Assembly (NCBI GenBank): GCA_021796835.1
Contig: JAKABO010000010.1
Coordinates: 1 to 64,000, forward strand
DNA: 64,000 bases
Source: Pseudomonadota bacterium
GTDB taxonomy: Bacteria; Pseudomonadota; Gammaproteobacteria; Burkholderiales; Ferrovaceae
Direction: 5' to 3'
Part shown: positions 55,854-64,000 of the stretch, piece after piece
Numbering within the stretch: the first letter of the stretch is position 1
How the letters are laid out: each line of letters starts with the position of its first letter
Made by a program: the position numbers and the translations under genes
Notes under the pieces: generated by a model
Told to the model about the DNA's origin: nothing
The model's input: the letters and a program-made list of their open reading frames with translations, nothing else
Database searches by the model: none

Positions 55854-58800
55854 TTATCCCGGTTTTACGTGATTTTCCCAGAATTTTTCAAGGCGGGGTA
55901 CGGAGACGGGGTACGGCGTTTTGAGCGACTGGGCAAAGAGTGAACAATGCAACTCTTCCAGCAGCCAGCGAAACTCTTCCAATGCCGGACTGGGACCCCG
56001 CCGCTGAAGGGTGTCTGCCCAGCGTCGTTCCAGGCGCATCAGGTCGGTATTCTTGCGGCTGTCTCCGGCGGGGTCGCGGGGCAGTTTTTCCAGACGAATT
56101 TCCATGGCGTGCAGGTAGCGGGGAAAATGCGCCAGTCTGGCGGGGGGCGTGGTGCGCAACGTGGTGAGATTCACCAGACGTTGACGACGATGCTCCAGTT
56201 CCTTCAGGGGACCTGCCAGGACGGGTTGGCGTGACAGTTGGGTCAGACGTTGGACCACATTGCGGTGCCGCATGAAAATGTCCTGGAACAAGGTCACCTG
56301 GGCTTTCAGGGACTGACTCAGGTTTCCCTTGAGGGATTGGAGACGATGCTGGAAATCGATGCGTGTGTGCGGCGGAGCCCCTTCGTCCGGCAACCATTGG
56401 CGCAACACCTGCTGAAGCAGCAGGTCGAAGAGGGTATCTGCGGTGACGGGGTCTCCATTTTGGGCCAGACGAGAGAATTCAGGCAGGAGGGGAAGGAGGT
56501 CGGGCAAGGCATTTGTTCCTTTGGGCCGTAACGGGGCCAGACTCAATTGGGCCAATCGGCGGATTCCGGCTCGGGTGCTGACGAGCGCTTCTTCCTGATC
56601 ATCGAAGGCCACCAGGTCGACGGTCTGTCCCCGATCCACCAAACCCGGATAGACCGTGAGGACGATACCCGCGCGCGCCAATGTCCGGGAGCCGGCAAGT
56701 TCCTCGAAATCCCAACGCGTCAGTCCCTTTCGTACCCAGTCCGGATCCTCCAGGGAACTCAGGGCGTGATGGAGCGGATTGTTCCATTGAGCGCGCAGCA
56801 GGTCTGGGTCGCGGCCACTGGCGATTTCCTGGCCGGTTTCATCGGTCAGGACCAGGCGCATTTTCAGGTGTTCGGGCGGGGTGGCCCAATCCTCGGCGGA
56901 TACCGTCTGCCCACTGCGCAGGCGGACAAAATCCGTCAATTGGAGAAGAAGCGTGCCTCGAGTGGGACCATGACGTTCCAGAAAGGCTGTGACGGTGGGT
57001 GGCAGGGGTACCAGGGTACGACGCAGGGTCCCGGGCAGTTTTTTGAGCAGGAATGCGATCTTTTCCCGGATCAGTCCCGGGACCAGCCAATCCAGCGGGG
57101 CATCTTCCAACAGGGACAGCGCGAGCAGGGGCAGGGTCAAGGTGACTCCATCGAGGGGATGCCCGGGCTCGAAACGGTAGGTCAGAGGCCAGTCCCGGCC
57201 TTTCCAGGAAAAGTGGTCGGGAAACTGGATTTCGGTGATGTCCCCGGCGGCGTGGCGCATCAGGAATTCACGGGTCATGAGCAGGGGGTCCGGGTGCTCC
57301 GGGGTTCGTTCGCGTAACCAATGGTGCAGGCGCTGGGCACTCCACACTTCGAGGGGCAGGCGATCCTCATAAAAGGCGCAGAGATCCTCTTCGGGAATCA
57401 GAACACCCTGGCGCCGTCCCTTATGTTCCAACGCCAGGACTTCGGCCATGGTGGCCAGGTTATGGACCAGGAAAGGAGGATGTCGCTTCAATTCTCCTGC
57501 GACGAGGCCATGCTGGATGAAGACTCGCCGCGCCTCATGGGGAGCGATGGGACCATACCGTACGGGACGGCGGGCCACCAGGGTCAGGCCATAGAGGGTC
57601 ACCTTTTCGTAAGCGTTGGTTTGTTCGCCCTGAGGATCCCAGTAAGGATCGCCATAACTGCGTTGAACCAGTGTTCCGGCAGCGGCTTCGACCCATTCCG
57701 GCTGGATGGAGGCCAGCAGGCGGGCCTGGATGCCTTCGGTTTCTGCCAGTTCGGCCGCCATGACCCAGCGCGGACGTTCCTTGCCCCGCACGCCAGAAGG
57801 GATCCGGAAACGAATGCCGCGTGGGCCGAGATAATTCTGTGCTTCCCGATCCCATTGGCCGATCTGGCCCAGTAACCCGCAGAGTAGGGCGCGGTGGATG
57901 GATTCCGGTGGGGCGGGACTGTCGTTCGGCAGCCATTGTCGTTCGGCCATCAACCCCACCAGTTGACCGTGCAATTCGCGCCATTCACGCACCCGTACGG
58001 GGGAGAGGTAATTGCGCTGGCAGAAGTGCGCCAGTTGGCGTCCCGATTTGCGGTGTCGGAAGGCTTCCTGAATCTTGTCCCAGATCTGGAGCAGGGCCAG
58101 GAATTCCGAACCGGCCTGGAGGAACTGGGCATGGTGGGCATCGGCTCGGGTACGATCATCGGGGGGGCGCGTGCGTGGATCTTGCGCGCTCATGGCTGCC
58201 ACCAGGATCAGGATTTCCCTCAGGCAATCCTGATCACGAGCGGCGAGGACCATGCGACCCAACCGTGGATCAAGAGGGAGGGGCGCCAGTTCACGGCCTA
58301 ACCGGGTGAGCGCGCGGGTCTCGTCCATGGCACCCAGTTCATGCAGGAGCCGATAGCCTTCTTCGATGGCGCGTGGGGTAGGACTGTCCAGCAGGGGGAG
58401 CGTATCCAGGCTGCCCAGACCCAGATGCGCCAGACGCAGGATGACGCTGGCAAGGGAGGTACGGAGGATTTCAGGCGTGGTGAAGGGCGGACGGGCGGAA
58501 AAGTCCACTTCGTCATACAGTCGGATACAGATTCCAGCCGCCACTCGCCCACAACGTCCGGCACGCTGGCGGGCCGCTGCCTGTGAGATCTTTTCCACGC
58601 GCAACTGGGTGACCTTGGTGCGCAGACTGTAGCGATTGACGCGAGCCAACCCCGTGTCGATGACGAAGTGGATGCCTGGCACGGTCAGGGAGGTTTCGGC
58701 AACATTGGTGGCCAATACGATGCGCCGTCCCGTGCCCGTTTGAAACACCCGATCCTGCTCGGCCTGCGATTGACGGGCGTAGAGCGGTAAAATCTCGGTG

Positions 58801-59615
58801 TGAGGCGGATGGTGTTTACGCAGGGCTTCGGCGGCTTGCCGGATATCCCGTTCTCCCGGCAGGAAGATCAGAATGTCCCCGCGAGCATGCAGGTCCCCCA
58901 ACTCGTCCACAGCATCCAGCAGTGCCTGGAGGTCCCGGTCTTCGTCATCATCTGTCTCTCCTTCGCTGGGCGCCTCGATGGGGCGCCAGCGGATCTCCAC
59001 CGGCCAGGTCCGTCCCGAAACTTCGATGACCGGGGCCTGGTCGAAGTGGGCTGATAATCGTTCCGCCTCGAGGGTGGCGGAGGTCAGAACCACCTTGAGG
59101 TCGGGGCGACGAGGGAGCAGACCTTTCAGATAGCCCATCAGGAAGTCCATGTTGAGACTACGTTCATGCACTTCATCGAGGATCAGGGTGTCATAGCGGC
59201 GCAAGTCGGGGTCGTGGGCGATTTCGGCCAGCAGGATTCCCTCGGTCATGACTTTGATGAAGGAGCGATCCGATACCTGATCGTGGAAACGGACCTGGTA
59301 ACCCACGGCTTCGCCCAGCCGGGTTCCCAGTTCCTGGGCAAGTCGTTGCGCCACGCTGCGCGCCGCCACACGGCGCGGCTGAGTACATCCGATCAGTCCC
59401 TCCACTCCCCGTTCGAGAAGCAGGCAGAGTTGGGGGATTTGAGTGGTTTTCCCCGATCCGGTTTCTCCACAGATGATCGTGACGGGATGACGGGATAGGG
59501 TGGACAGTATTTCTTCCCGTGCCGCCAGCACCGGCAGATCGCCAGTCAATGCCGGACGCGGCAAGGTCTCCCGACGCCGGGCTCGAACGGCGGGAGAAAA
59601 GGGCCTGTACCTCAT
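55854..59615 (-). CDS. hrpA: ATP-dependent RNA helicase HrpA (DEAH-box)
   Basis: A 1253-residue DEAH helicase. Motif I GETGSGKTTQIPQ, Ia TQPRRVAARSVAQR, II DEVH, III TSATLEAERLS, V TNVAETSLTVPGI, VI QRAGRCGRVAAG. The helicase-associated and OB domains and the long C-terminal HrpA-specific half (DUF3418 type) are all present. It resolves stalled ribosomes and processes mRNA in E. coli. The start overlaps the upstream GT39 gene stop; a terminator follows. Confidence 0.97.
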   Translation of the reverse strand: MRYRPFSPAVRARRRETLPRPALTGDLPVLAAREEILSTLSRHPVTIICGETGSGKTTQIPQLCLLLERGVEGLIGCTQPRRVAARSVAQRLAQELGTRLGEAVGYQVRFHDQVSDRSFIKVMTEGILLAEIAHDPDLRRYDTLILDEVHERSLNMDFLMGYLKGLLPRRPDLKVVLTSATLEAERLSAHFDQAPVIEVSGRTWPVEIRWRPIEAPSEGETDDDEDRDLQALLDAVDELGDLHARGDILIFLPGERDIRQAAEALRKHHPPHTEILPLYARQSQAEQDRVFQTGTGRRIVLATNVAETSLTVPGIHFVIDTGLARVNRYSLRTKVTQLRVEKISQAAARQRAGRCGRVAAGICIRLYDEVDFSARPPFTTPEILRTSLASVILRLAHLGLGSLDTLPLLDSPTPRAIEEGYRLLHELGAMDETRALTRLGRELAPLPLDPRLGRMVLAARDQDCLREILILVAAMSAQDPRTRPPDDRTRADAHHAQFLQAGSEFLALLQIWDKIQEAFRHRKSGRQLAHFCQRNYLSPVRVREWRELHGQLVGLMAERQWLPNDSPAPPESIHRALLCGLLGQIGQWDREAQNYLGPRGIRFRIPSGVRGKERPRWVMAAELAETEGIQARLLASIQPEWVEAAAGTLVQRSYGDPYWDPQGEQTNAYEKVTLYGLTLVARRPVRYGPIAPHEARRVFIQHGLVAGELKRHPPFLVHNLATMAEVLALEHKGRRQGVLIPEEDLCAFYEDRLPLEVWSAQRLHHWLRERTPEHPDPLLMTREFLMRHAAGDITEIQFPDHFSWKGRDWPLTYRFEPGHPLDGVTLTLPLLALSLLEDAPLDWLVPGLIREKIAFLLKKLPGTLRRTLVPLPPTVTAFLERHGPTRGTLLLQLTDFVRLRSGQTVSAEDWATPPEHLKMRLVLTDETGQEIASGRDPDLLRAQWNNPLHHALSSLEDPDWVRKGLTRWDFEELAGSRTLARAGIVLTVYPGLVDRGQTVDLVAFDDQEEALVSTRAGIRRLAQLSLAPLRPKGTNALPDLLPLLPEFSRLAQNGDPVTADTLFDLLLQQVLRQWLPDEGAPPHTRIDFQHRLQSLKGNLSQSLKAQVTLFQDIFMRHRNVVQRLTQLSRQPVLAGPLKELEHRRQRLVNLTTLRTTPPARLAHFPRYLHAMEIRLEKLPRDPAGDSRKNTDLMRLERRWADTLQRRGPSPALEEFRWLLEELHCSLFAQSLKTPYPVSVPRLEKFWENHVKPG

Positions 59616-61276
59616 CGGGTCGGGTGGGTCAGGAGGAGGAATCGCTCATTTCGGTCCCCAGGGCGTTCTGCACTCCAGCGCAAGTGCCAACCCTTGGGCA
59701 CCAGAAAGGCATTCTGTCCATTGGACTGAACCAGCCAGAGGGAGCACTGGACACCGGGATTCAGTTCGCGTCGTTCGGTGCGAAGATCGAGGGCATCATC
59801 CAGCAAACCGCGCTGAGGTTCGCCCAGTCCAGTGCTCATGATGCAGCCATGGGAACGGGGCAATGCCTTTCCCAGCGAAAGCATGACGCCTTCATAACTG
59901 CGTGAGGCTTCCACATAGGGTAACCAGAGGGACATGACCAGCATCCAGGAAACCGTCATGCCCACCGACCAGTTGATCAGGGCACGTCGGGGAGAAGGAT
60001 GGGAATGAAAAATGGTGAAGGCCCAGAGCAGTGTCAAAAACAGGGAGAAAGCGAAGGGCAGTGCCTGAAAGTGGGTATGGAAGTCAGGCAATTGGGCGTC
60101 GAGGTAATGTACGATTCCCACGGGCCAACCCGTCATCTGGGCAATCCAGCCCAGCCACAGCAAGGTGGTCAGCAACCCGAAAGTCAGCATGCCGAACCAG
60201 TCCAGTGCACTGGTGGCCCCTCGCCGTAATCCGTCCAGTCCGCCTGTTGCCAGCAAGGTAAAGGGAATGAGGAGGGGGAGAGCATTGCCTTCACGGGGAG
60301 AAGTACAGAAGCCCAGAACGATGAGCCAGAGGCCCAGCATCAACAACAGGAAACGGGTCTGAGGTTTTTCCCAGATCCGTCTCCCTCCGGTCCAGAGCAC
60401 CCCCAGGGCCAAAGGGGCGGCTGGCCAGGCAAACCAACTGGAAACGGCCAGATAGTAAAGGGGAGAAGCATCGGCGACCAACCATGTCCCAGGATGCAGG
60501 AAGGGGCCGAACAACAGGGGCTTCCAGAGAAGATAGGCGGCGGGATGGTCGAGCGCCAGCAGGGTGGGCCAGATGACCAGAAAGGGGATGGCTCCCATGG
60601 CCCAGAAAAGCGCGAAACGTCCCGCCTGAGGCAGACGAAATTCCCGGACCAGAAGGGGTGCCAGAATCAAGAGGGGAAAGAGTAGAGGGAATGCCAATGT
60701 GCCTTGGGACAGGAACGCCATGCCGAATCCGATCCCCCCCATCAACCCCCCCCGGACGGCTTGGGTTCGTCCCATGGGAAGAGCGGCCACGACCCATGAA
60801 ACGCCTGTCAACCAGGATAAATCCGTACTCATTTCATGGGCACGGATGACCAATCCCACACTTCCGATGAAGATCAGGATGGCCAGGCGAAGGGTTCTGG
60901 GGCCGTAGAGATGACGGGCGGCCAGGGCAATCCCCGCAAAGGTCCCCACCATGAACACCCCACTGGCCAGACGTGCGGCATCGTGGGGAGGGACGAGCTG
61001 GAAGGAGAAGCGGACCAGAATCGCCCCCAGCCAATAGTACAGGGGGGGGTGGGCGAGGTAGGGTTCACCGGCCAGGGTGGGAGATAACCAGGATCCCCCG
61101 CGCAGCATGCCGTGGATGATCCCCTGACTGACCGCCTCGTCGTACTTCCAGGGGGTATGCCCCGTCAGGCCCGGAAGAAGCCAGGCGAGACAGATGAGAA
61201 GAAAAAGTACGATCTTGAGGGGTGTGGCGGTCCCGTCGAAATTGAGGGTTTTATCGATCAACGATCCGGAAGCCAC
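59612..61276 (-). CDS. ArnT/GT39-like integral membrane glycosyltransferase
   Basis: A 554-residue protein with about twelve membrane helices. Soon after TM1 comes PWKYDEAVSQGIIHGMLRGGSWLSPTLAGEPYLAHPPLYYW, matching the ArnT/PMT-type first periplasmic loop with its acidic catalytic residue and PPL motif. Such enzymes move a sugar from a polyprenyl carrier to lipid A or another acceptor. A GTG at 61276 with AAAGGGATC upstream is chosen. The longer frame to 61387 would run into rpmE. Acceptor and sugar are unknown. Confidence 0.82.
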   Translation of the reverse strand: MASGSLIDKTLNFDGTATPLKIVLFLLICLAWLLPGLTGHTPWKYDEAVSQGIIHGMLRGGSWLSPTLAGEPYLAHPPLYYWLGAILVRFSFQLVPPHDAARLASGVFMVGTFAGIALAARHLYGPRTLRLAILIFIGSVGLVIRAHEMSTDLSWLTGVSWVVAALPMGRTQAVRGGLMGGIGFGMAFLSQGTLAFPLLFPLLILAPLLVREFRLPQAGRFALFWAMGAIPFLVIWPTLLALDHPAAYLLWKPLLFGPFLHPGTWLVADASPLYYLAVSSWFAWPAAPLALGVLWTGGRRIWEKPQTRFLLLMLGLWLIVLGFCTSPREGNALPLLIPFTLLATGGLDGLRRGATSALDWFGMLTFGLLTTLLWLGWIAQMTGWPVGIVHYLDAQLPDFHTHFQALPFAFSLFLTLLWAFTIFHSHPSPRRALINWSVGMTVSWMLVMSLWLPYVEASRSYEGVMLSLGKALPRSHGCIMSTGLGEPQRGLLDDALDLRTERRELNPGVQCSLWLVQSNGQNAFLVPKGWHLRWSAERPGDRNERFLLLTHPTR

Positions 61277-61334
61277 AGCGATCCCTTTGCAGTTCCACCC
61301 CCAAGTCTCAGTGACGAGGTTTGGGGGGGATGGA

Positions 61335-61541
61335 TTACTTGCGGGCGTACTTTTGACGGAACTTCTCGACCCGTCCGGCGGTGTCAACGATTTTCTGCTT
61401 CCCGGTATAGAAAGGATGACAGGCCGAGCAGACTTCCACGGAAAGGGCTGGCTTGCCCATCGTGGAACGGGTGACGAAAGAGTTACCGCAACTGCAGGTT
61501 ACGGTGAGGTCATTGTAGGCGGGGTGAATATCAGCTTTCAT
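61335..61541 (-). CDS. rpmE: 50S ribosomal protein L31 (zinc-binding type)
   Basis: A 68-residue L31. [19 protein letters not shown], then [17 protein letters not shown], with the zinc-ligand cysteines C16/C18 and CSAC intact. This is the primary form used when zinc is plentiful. Start ATG 61541. It lies between rho and the GT39 gene on the same strand. Confidence 0.97.
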   Translation of the reverse strand: MKADIHPAYNDLTVTCSCGNSFVTRSTMGKPALSVEVCSACHPFYTGKQKIVDTAGRVEKFRQKYARK

Positions 61542-61629
61542 GAACGTTCCTGTACGTGAGCCGGGGTATACGGCACCAAACCCGAGATTATGCGCCAAAG
61601 TGCGATTCTATGCAAGTCACTGATGCGTG

Positions 61630-62889
61630 TTAACCACGCCGCATGGAGTCGAAGAAGTCCGCATTGTTCTTGGTTGCCTTGATCTTGTCGAGCAGGAATT
61701 CGATGGCTTCCATTTCGTCCATGGGGTAAAGCAATTTGCGCAGTACCCAGATCTTTTGCAAGACGTCTTGCTTGATGAGCAGTTCTTCGCGTCGGGTTCC
61801 TGAACGGTTTACGTTGAGTGCCGGGTAGATGCGTTTTTCTGCCATGCGTCGGTCAAGATGGATTTCCATGTTTCCCGTGCCCTTGAATTCTTCATAGATC
61901 ACGTCGTCCATGCGGGACCCGGTATCGACCAGGGCGGTGGCGATGATGGTCAGCGATCCGCCTTCTTCGATATTGCGTGCCGCGCCGAAGAAACGCTTGG
62001 GGCGTTGCAGGGCGTTGGCATCCACCCCGCCCGTCAGCACCTTGCCCGAGGAGGGAACGACTGTATTGTAGGCACGGGCTAGGCGGGTGATGGAATCAAG
62101 CAGGATGACGACATCGCGCTTATGTTCCACCAGGCGCTTGGCTTTTTCGATCACCATTTCGGCGACCTGGACATGGCGGGTGGCGGGTTCGTCGAAAGTG
62201 GATGAAACCACTTCACCCCGCACCGAGCGCTGCATTTCCGTGACTTCCTCGGGACGCTCGTCGATCAGCAATACGATCAGGGTGGCATCGGGATTGTTGG
62301 CCGAGATGGAATGGGCAATATGCTGGAGCATCACCGTTTTCCCACTCTTGGGACTGGCCACCAGCAAGCCACGCTGCCCCTTGCCGATCGGGGCGACGAT
62401 GTCGATGACACGCCCCGTAATGTTTTCTTCGGCACGGATATCCCGTTCCAGAATCATGGGCTGGGTGGGGAAGAGGGGGGTCAGGTTCTCGAAGAGAATT
62501 TTGTTCTTGGCGTTTTCCGGAAGTTCGCCATTGACCGAATCGACCTTGACCAAGGCAAAGTAACGTTCCCCCTCCTTGGGAATCCGGATTTCGCCCTGAA
62601 TGCTGTCCCCTGTATGCAGGTTGAAGCGGCGGATCTGGGAGGGGCTGATATAGATATCATCCGGACTGGACAGGTAGGAGGTTTCTGGCGAACGAAGAAA
62701 GCCGAAGCCATCTTGCAGGACTTCCAGGGTGCCTTCCCCGTAAATGCTTTCGCCTCGTTTGGCTTGGTTCTTGAGCAGGGCAAAAATCAACTCCTGCTTG
62801 CGCATACGATTGGCGCCTTCAATTTCGAATTTGGTGGCCATGTCCACCAACTCGGTGACATGGTGAGTTTTAAGATCGGAAAGGTGCAT
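61630..62889 (-). CDS. rho: Transcription termination factor Rho
   Basis: A 419-residue hexameric RNA helicase. N-terminal RNA-binding domain ([32 protein letters not shown]) and a RecA-type ATPase with Walker [27 protein letters not shown] and the R-loop [19 protein letters not shown]. Length matches E. coli Rho (419). The typical trxA-rho-rpmE order is conserved here. Confidence 0.99.
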   Translation of the reverse strand: MHLSDLKTHHVTELVDMATKFEIEGANRMRKQELIFALLKNQAKRGESIYGEGTLEVLQDGFGFLRSPETSYLSSPDDIYISPSQIRRFNLHTGDSIQGEIRIPKEGERYFALVKVDSVNGELPENAKNKILFENLTPLFPTQPMILERDIRAEENITGRVIDIVAPIGKGQRGLLVASPKSGKTVMLQHIAHSISANNPDATLIVLLIDERPEEVTEMQRSVRGEVVSSTFDEPATRHVQVAEMVIEKAKRLVEHKRDVVILLDSITRLARAYNTVVPSSGKVLTGGVDANALQRPKRFFGAARNIEEGGSLTIIATALVDTGSRMDDVIYEEFKGTGNMEIHLDRRMAEKRIYPALNVNRSGTRREELLIKQDVLQKIWVLRKLLYPMDEMEAIEFLLDKIKATKNNADFFDSMRRG

Positions 62890-63030
62890 GGATCAGGTAT
62901 CAGAAAGGGAAATGATTCGGTGGATGTGCCCTGAGGGCCGCGCAGGAGCGAGGTACAGAGCGAATTTGGTGAGGATGGCGGTACACTTCGTGCGCCACCT
63001 GAGTGGTCTCAGGGGCGCAGAATAACGTGT

Positions 63031-63354
63031 TCAGAGGTGGCTGTCAATGAATGCATTCAGTTGTGACTTGGAGAGAGCGCCGACCTTGGTGCCCTCCACA
63101 CTTCCATTTTTGAACAGCAACAGGGTCGGAATGCCTCGCACGCTGTATTTGCGCGCCGTTTCCGGATTGTCGTCCACATTCAGTTTGGCAACCTTGACCC
63201 GTTCGCCATAGTCCTTCGCGGCTTCTTCCAGTATGGGGCCAATCAATTTGCAGGGGCCACACCATTCGGCCCAGAAGTCCAGTAAGACAGGAATGGGGGA
63301 CTGTAGAACGTCCTGTTCGAAGGAACGGTCGGTGACATGGTGCACATTACTCAT
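63031..63354 (-). CDS. trxA: Thioredoxin 1
   Basis: A 107-residue cytoplasmic disulfide reductase with active site WCGPCK in [19 protein letters not shown] and the cis-proline region [12 protein letters not shown] 63354 (MSNVHHVTD) is preferred over 63366 by family length. It precedes rho by about 140 bp. Confidence 0.98.
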   Translation of the reverse strand: MSNVHHVTDRSFEQDVLQSPIPVLLDFWAEWCGPCKLIGPILEEAAKDYGERVKVAKLNVDDNPETARKYSVRGIPTLLLFKNGSVEGTKVGALSKSQLNAFIDSHL

Positions 63355-63483
63355 GGAAAACCTCAACCAGATTGGGATGAAAATTTTTACAACGTTCAGG
63401 AACGACCAGAGATCATTGGGAGAGTCGTGAGGATATCCTAAACCAAAATTCGGCGAAACGCAAAACCAACCTTACCGGTTCTT

Positions 63484-63514
63484 GAACAGATCAGTTAAAA
63501 TCATGTTCTTTCAT
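63484..63514 (+). promoter_or_regulatory. Candidate fdxA promoter region
   Basis: TAAAAT just before 63500 could act as a -10, with TTACCG about 18 bases upstream as a weak -35. The 63355-63543 spacer separates divergent trxA and fdxA and holds no gene. Confidence 0.3.
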
Positions 63515-63543
63515 CGGTGGATCATTGTAACCAAGGAGACTCT

Positions 63544-63870
63544 ATGACTTATGTGGTGACCGAATCCTGCATACGCTGCAAGTATACAGACTGCGTGGAT
63601 GTCTGCCCGGTGGATTGCTTTCGGGAGGGGCCGAATTTTCTCGTGATCGACCCGGACGAGTGTATCGATTGCACCCTGTGCGTGGCTGAATGCCCTGCGG
63701 AAGCCATCTTTGCCGAGGATGACGTTCCTGAAAACCAGCGGGCTTTCATCGCCATCAATGCGGAACTGGCCAAGTGCTGGAAACCCATCATCGAACGCAA
63801 GGAAACTCCTGCCGATGCGGACGAGTGGAAAGGGGTGATGCCCAAGGCACATCTGCTCGACCGGGGGTAG
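63544..63870 (+). CDS. fdxA: 7Fe-8S ferredoxin FdxA
   Basis: A 108-residue low-potential ferredoxin. The first half has [18 protein letters not shown] and the second [16 protein letters not shown], giving one [3Fe-4S] and one [4Fe-4S] cluster as in Azotobacter FdI. A C-terminal tail of about 50 residues completes the FdxA form. ATG 63544 has AAGGAGA upstream. Widespread electron carrier; a link to nitrogen fixation is possible but not shown by context. Confidence 0.96.
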   Translation: MTYVVTESCIRCKYTDCVDVCPVDCFREGPNFLVIDPDECIDCTLCVAECPAEAIFAEDDVPENQRAFIAINAELAKCWKPIIERKETPADADEWKGVMPKAHLLDRG

Positions 63871-63897
63871 CCCTTTCTCCCAACCGGCTCATCCTGA

Positions 63898-64000
63898 TCA
63901 GGGGCCGGGTTTGCGTGCGATCATCCCGACCAGAGCCGAGCGGCCATGATGTCCCGAGCCTTCACTGAGGGTGTCTTCGTACGTTTCAAGATATTCGATG
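63898..64000 (-). CDS. C-terminal end of an unidentified protein (partial)
   Basis: On the minus strand an open frame enters from the right edge and stops at TGA (63898-63900). The visible part ends HHGRSALVGMIARKPGP. It is too short to identify and could be a chance frame. Confidence 0.4.
   Translation of the reverse strand, partial: IEYLETYEDTLSEGSGHHGRSALVGMIARKPGP

Overview
The window reads as chromosomal DNA of a diazotrophic, Gram-negative proteobacterium. Evidence is the nif genes, a TonB/ExbBD system, an outer-membrane efflux factor, a rimP-nusA-infB-rbfA-truB operon, and a beta/gamma-type SOS box (CTGT-N8-ACAG) before lexA. Base composition is moderately GC-rich by eye and nearly every base is coding. 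A betaproteobacterium fits best (perhaps an iron-oxidiser such as a Ferrovum relative), but genus cannot be fixed from the sequence alone. No insertion sequence, CRISPR array, rRNA or prophage was seen.

Region 1 (1-8.3 kb) is a nitrogen-fixation and molybdenum island. It starts with the last codons of nifK, a FeSII/Shethna-like [2Fe-2S] ferredoxin, and an Aer-type chemoreceptor with a haem-c-like CxxCH motif in its periplasmic loop. A NifA site and a sigma-54 promoter then drive nifE, two NifX-associated genes (DUF269, DUF683), modA, a lone molbindin, modB, a ModC lacking its C-terminal domain, modE, and an unknown 101-residue protein. Most of these genes overlap or nearly touch. nifN and nifX are absent from their usual place after nifE.

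Region 2 (8.5-17 kb) holds a globin-coupled GGDEF-EAL enzyme, a BrnT/BrnA toxin-antitoxin pair whose toxin looks internally shortened, tRNA-His, a spermidine-synthase-like protein, a PuuD-like membrane protein, and an orphan type IV secretion trio (VirB8/9/10-like).

Region 3 (16-27 kb) carries aroC, ldcA, leuCD, and an RND efflux operon that ends in its own GntR-type regulator and has a palindromic promoter. tRNA-Ser follows.

Region 4 (27-37 kb) has a cytochrome c peroxidase/GGDEF-EAL operon whose last codons lie antisense in tRNA-Ser, a slipin-DUF2905 pair, tRNA-Leu, an MsrA-thioredoxin-MsrB fusion, a DODA-type dioxygenase, lexA with a SulA-like gene, and an ion permease.

Region 5 (37-46.8 kb) is a Fur-box-preceded TonB receptor-exbB-exbD-tonB cluster, a NarL-type two-component pair, thyA and an M17 aminopeptidase. 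Region 6 (46.8-64 kb) is housekeeping: the nusA operon with a promoter and terminator-like leader, an ABC exporter, a PBP7-like peptidase, hrpA, a GT39-type membrane protein, rpmE, rho, trxA and fdxA.

The recurring theme is oxygen and redox: a possible nitrogenase-protecting ferredoxin, two oxygen/redox sensors flanking nif-mod, two c-di-GMP enzymes, a peroxidase and a methionine sulfoxide repair fusion. This suggests an organism that fixes nitrogen while managing oxygen exposure.
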